A stretch of DNA of 64,000 bases from Chloroflexales bacterium ZM16-3. Lineage in GTDB: Bacteria; Chloroflexota; Chloroflexia; Chloroflexales; Chloroflexaceae. Shown in pieces: positions 63,948 through 64,000 of this stretch. The stretch's first letter is position 1, and each line of letters opens with the position of its first letter. The notes under the pieces are model-generated. The model was not told the DNA's origin. It did no database searches and worked only from the letters and a program-made list of their open reading frames with translations. The translations under genes were made by a program, and so were the position numbers. The DNA is taken from NCBI GenBank assembly GCA_004138175.2, contig RYFE02000023.1, positions 1-64,000 of the forward strand, given 5' to 3'.

Positions 63948-64000
63948 CGTGCTGAGCGGGCGATCGCATGGCTGCGGAGCGACCAGCGCCCCTCGGGCGA
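63909..64000 (+). CDS. 5' end of a possible squalene-cyclase/prenyltransferase-like gene (cut by window)
   Basis: From the ATG at 63909 the frame reads MGSRYNLQSTIYN (heptamer-encoded) and then RAERAIAWLRSDQRPSG. The second part resembles the repeat (AIxWLxSxQxPDG) of squalene-hopene cyclases and class II terpene cyclases. Only about 30 codons are present, so this is tentative; an ORF in another frame starts at 63901. Confidence 0.35.
   Translation, partial: MGSRYNLQSTIYNRAERAIAWLRSDQRPSG

Overview
The window is GC-rich bacterial chromosome that most resembles a filamentous anoxygenic phototroph of the Chloroflexota (Chloroflexales; Chloroflexus, Roseiflexus, Chloroploca or Viridilinea relatives). 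The main clue is a single-polypeptide propionyl-CoA synthase of the 3-hydroxypropionate bi-cycle. A menaquinone pathway, a membrane-bound uptake [NiFe] hydrogenase and extensive corrinoid genes fit this. The genus cannot be fixed from sequence alone.

Layout. 0-8 kb: propionyl-CoA synthase, a convergent GlgA-type glycosyltransferase, and a LysE-type exporter behind a short leader ORF and hairpin. 8-14 kb: RND efflux operon (permease, adaptor, TetR). 14-26.3 kb: a leftward corrinoid region running btuFCD, cobO, cbiB, cbiET, cobB, cobT, cobS, cobU, cobD, headed by a cobalamin riboswitch. A foreign rightward nucleotidyltransferase gene interrupts it and leaves what looks like a remnant of cbiL/cobI. 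26.3-27.2 kb: transposon debris. 27.4-29.9 kb: sugar nucleotidyltransferase fused to a degenerate phosphomannomutase domain. 30-34.3 kb: uptake hydrogenase small and large subunits, cytochrome b and maturation protease. 34.5-39.5 kb: ComEC core, an orphan N-ATPase-type beta subunit and a DUF2325-like protein. 39.6-47.5 kb: menF-D-H-B-A-E, with no menC in the window. 47.7-49.9 kb: a B12-binding protein carrying the CarH photoreceptor signature, translationally coupled to a diguanylate cyclase. 50-53.5 kb: exopolysaccharide genes (GT4, two Wzz-like proteins, BY-kinase). 53.5-55.5 kb: solute-binding protein and RuvB. 56-60.7 kb: MacAB-like ABC exporter. 60.9-64 kb: a class I isoprenoid-synthase-like protein, a small NHLP-clan RiPP-precursor-like gene, a SpoIIE phosphatase, and the start of what may be a terpene-cyclase-like gene.

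Three repeat systems shape the region. (1) Heptanucleotide tandem arrays, often as inverted pairs, lie between genes and also in frame inside propionyl-CoA synthase, CobB, MenE, probably MenH and CbiET, and possibly the N-termini of CbiB and the last gene. (2) A MITE family with a terminal inverted repeat starting GCAATACCGC; four copies keep perfect 8-bp target duplications, and a lone end sits beside a broken transposase gene. (3) Long perfect hairpins, most with a GCGAAGC-type turn, lie between genes. A second palindromic element is inserted in frame in CobD.

Promoters repeatedly show an extended -10, TG-N-TATACT or TATAAT. Best leads for new biology: the CarH-like sensor/GGDEF pair, a small ORF read through the terminator of the B12 riboswitch, the terpenoid/RiPP-like locus, and the tolerance of enzymes to in-frame repeat insertions.
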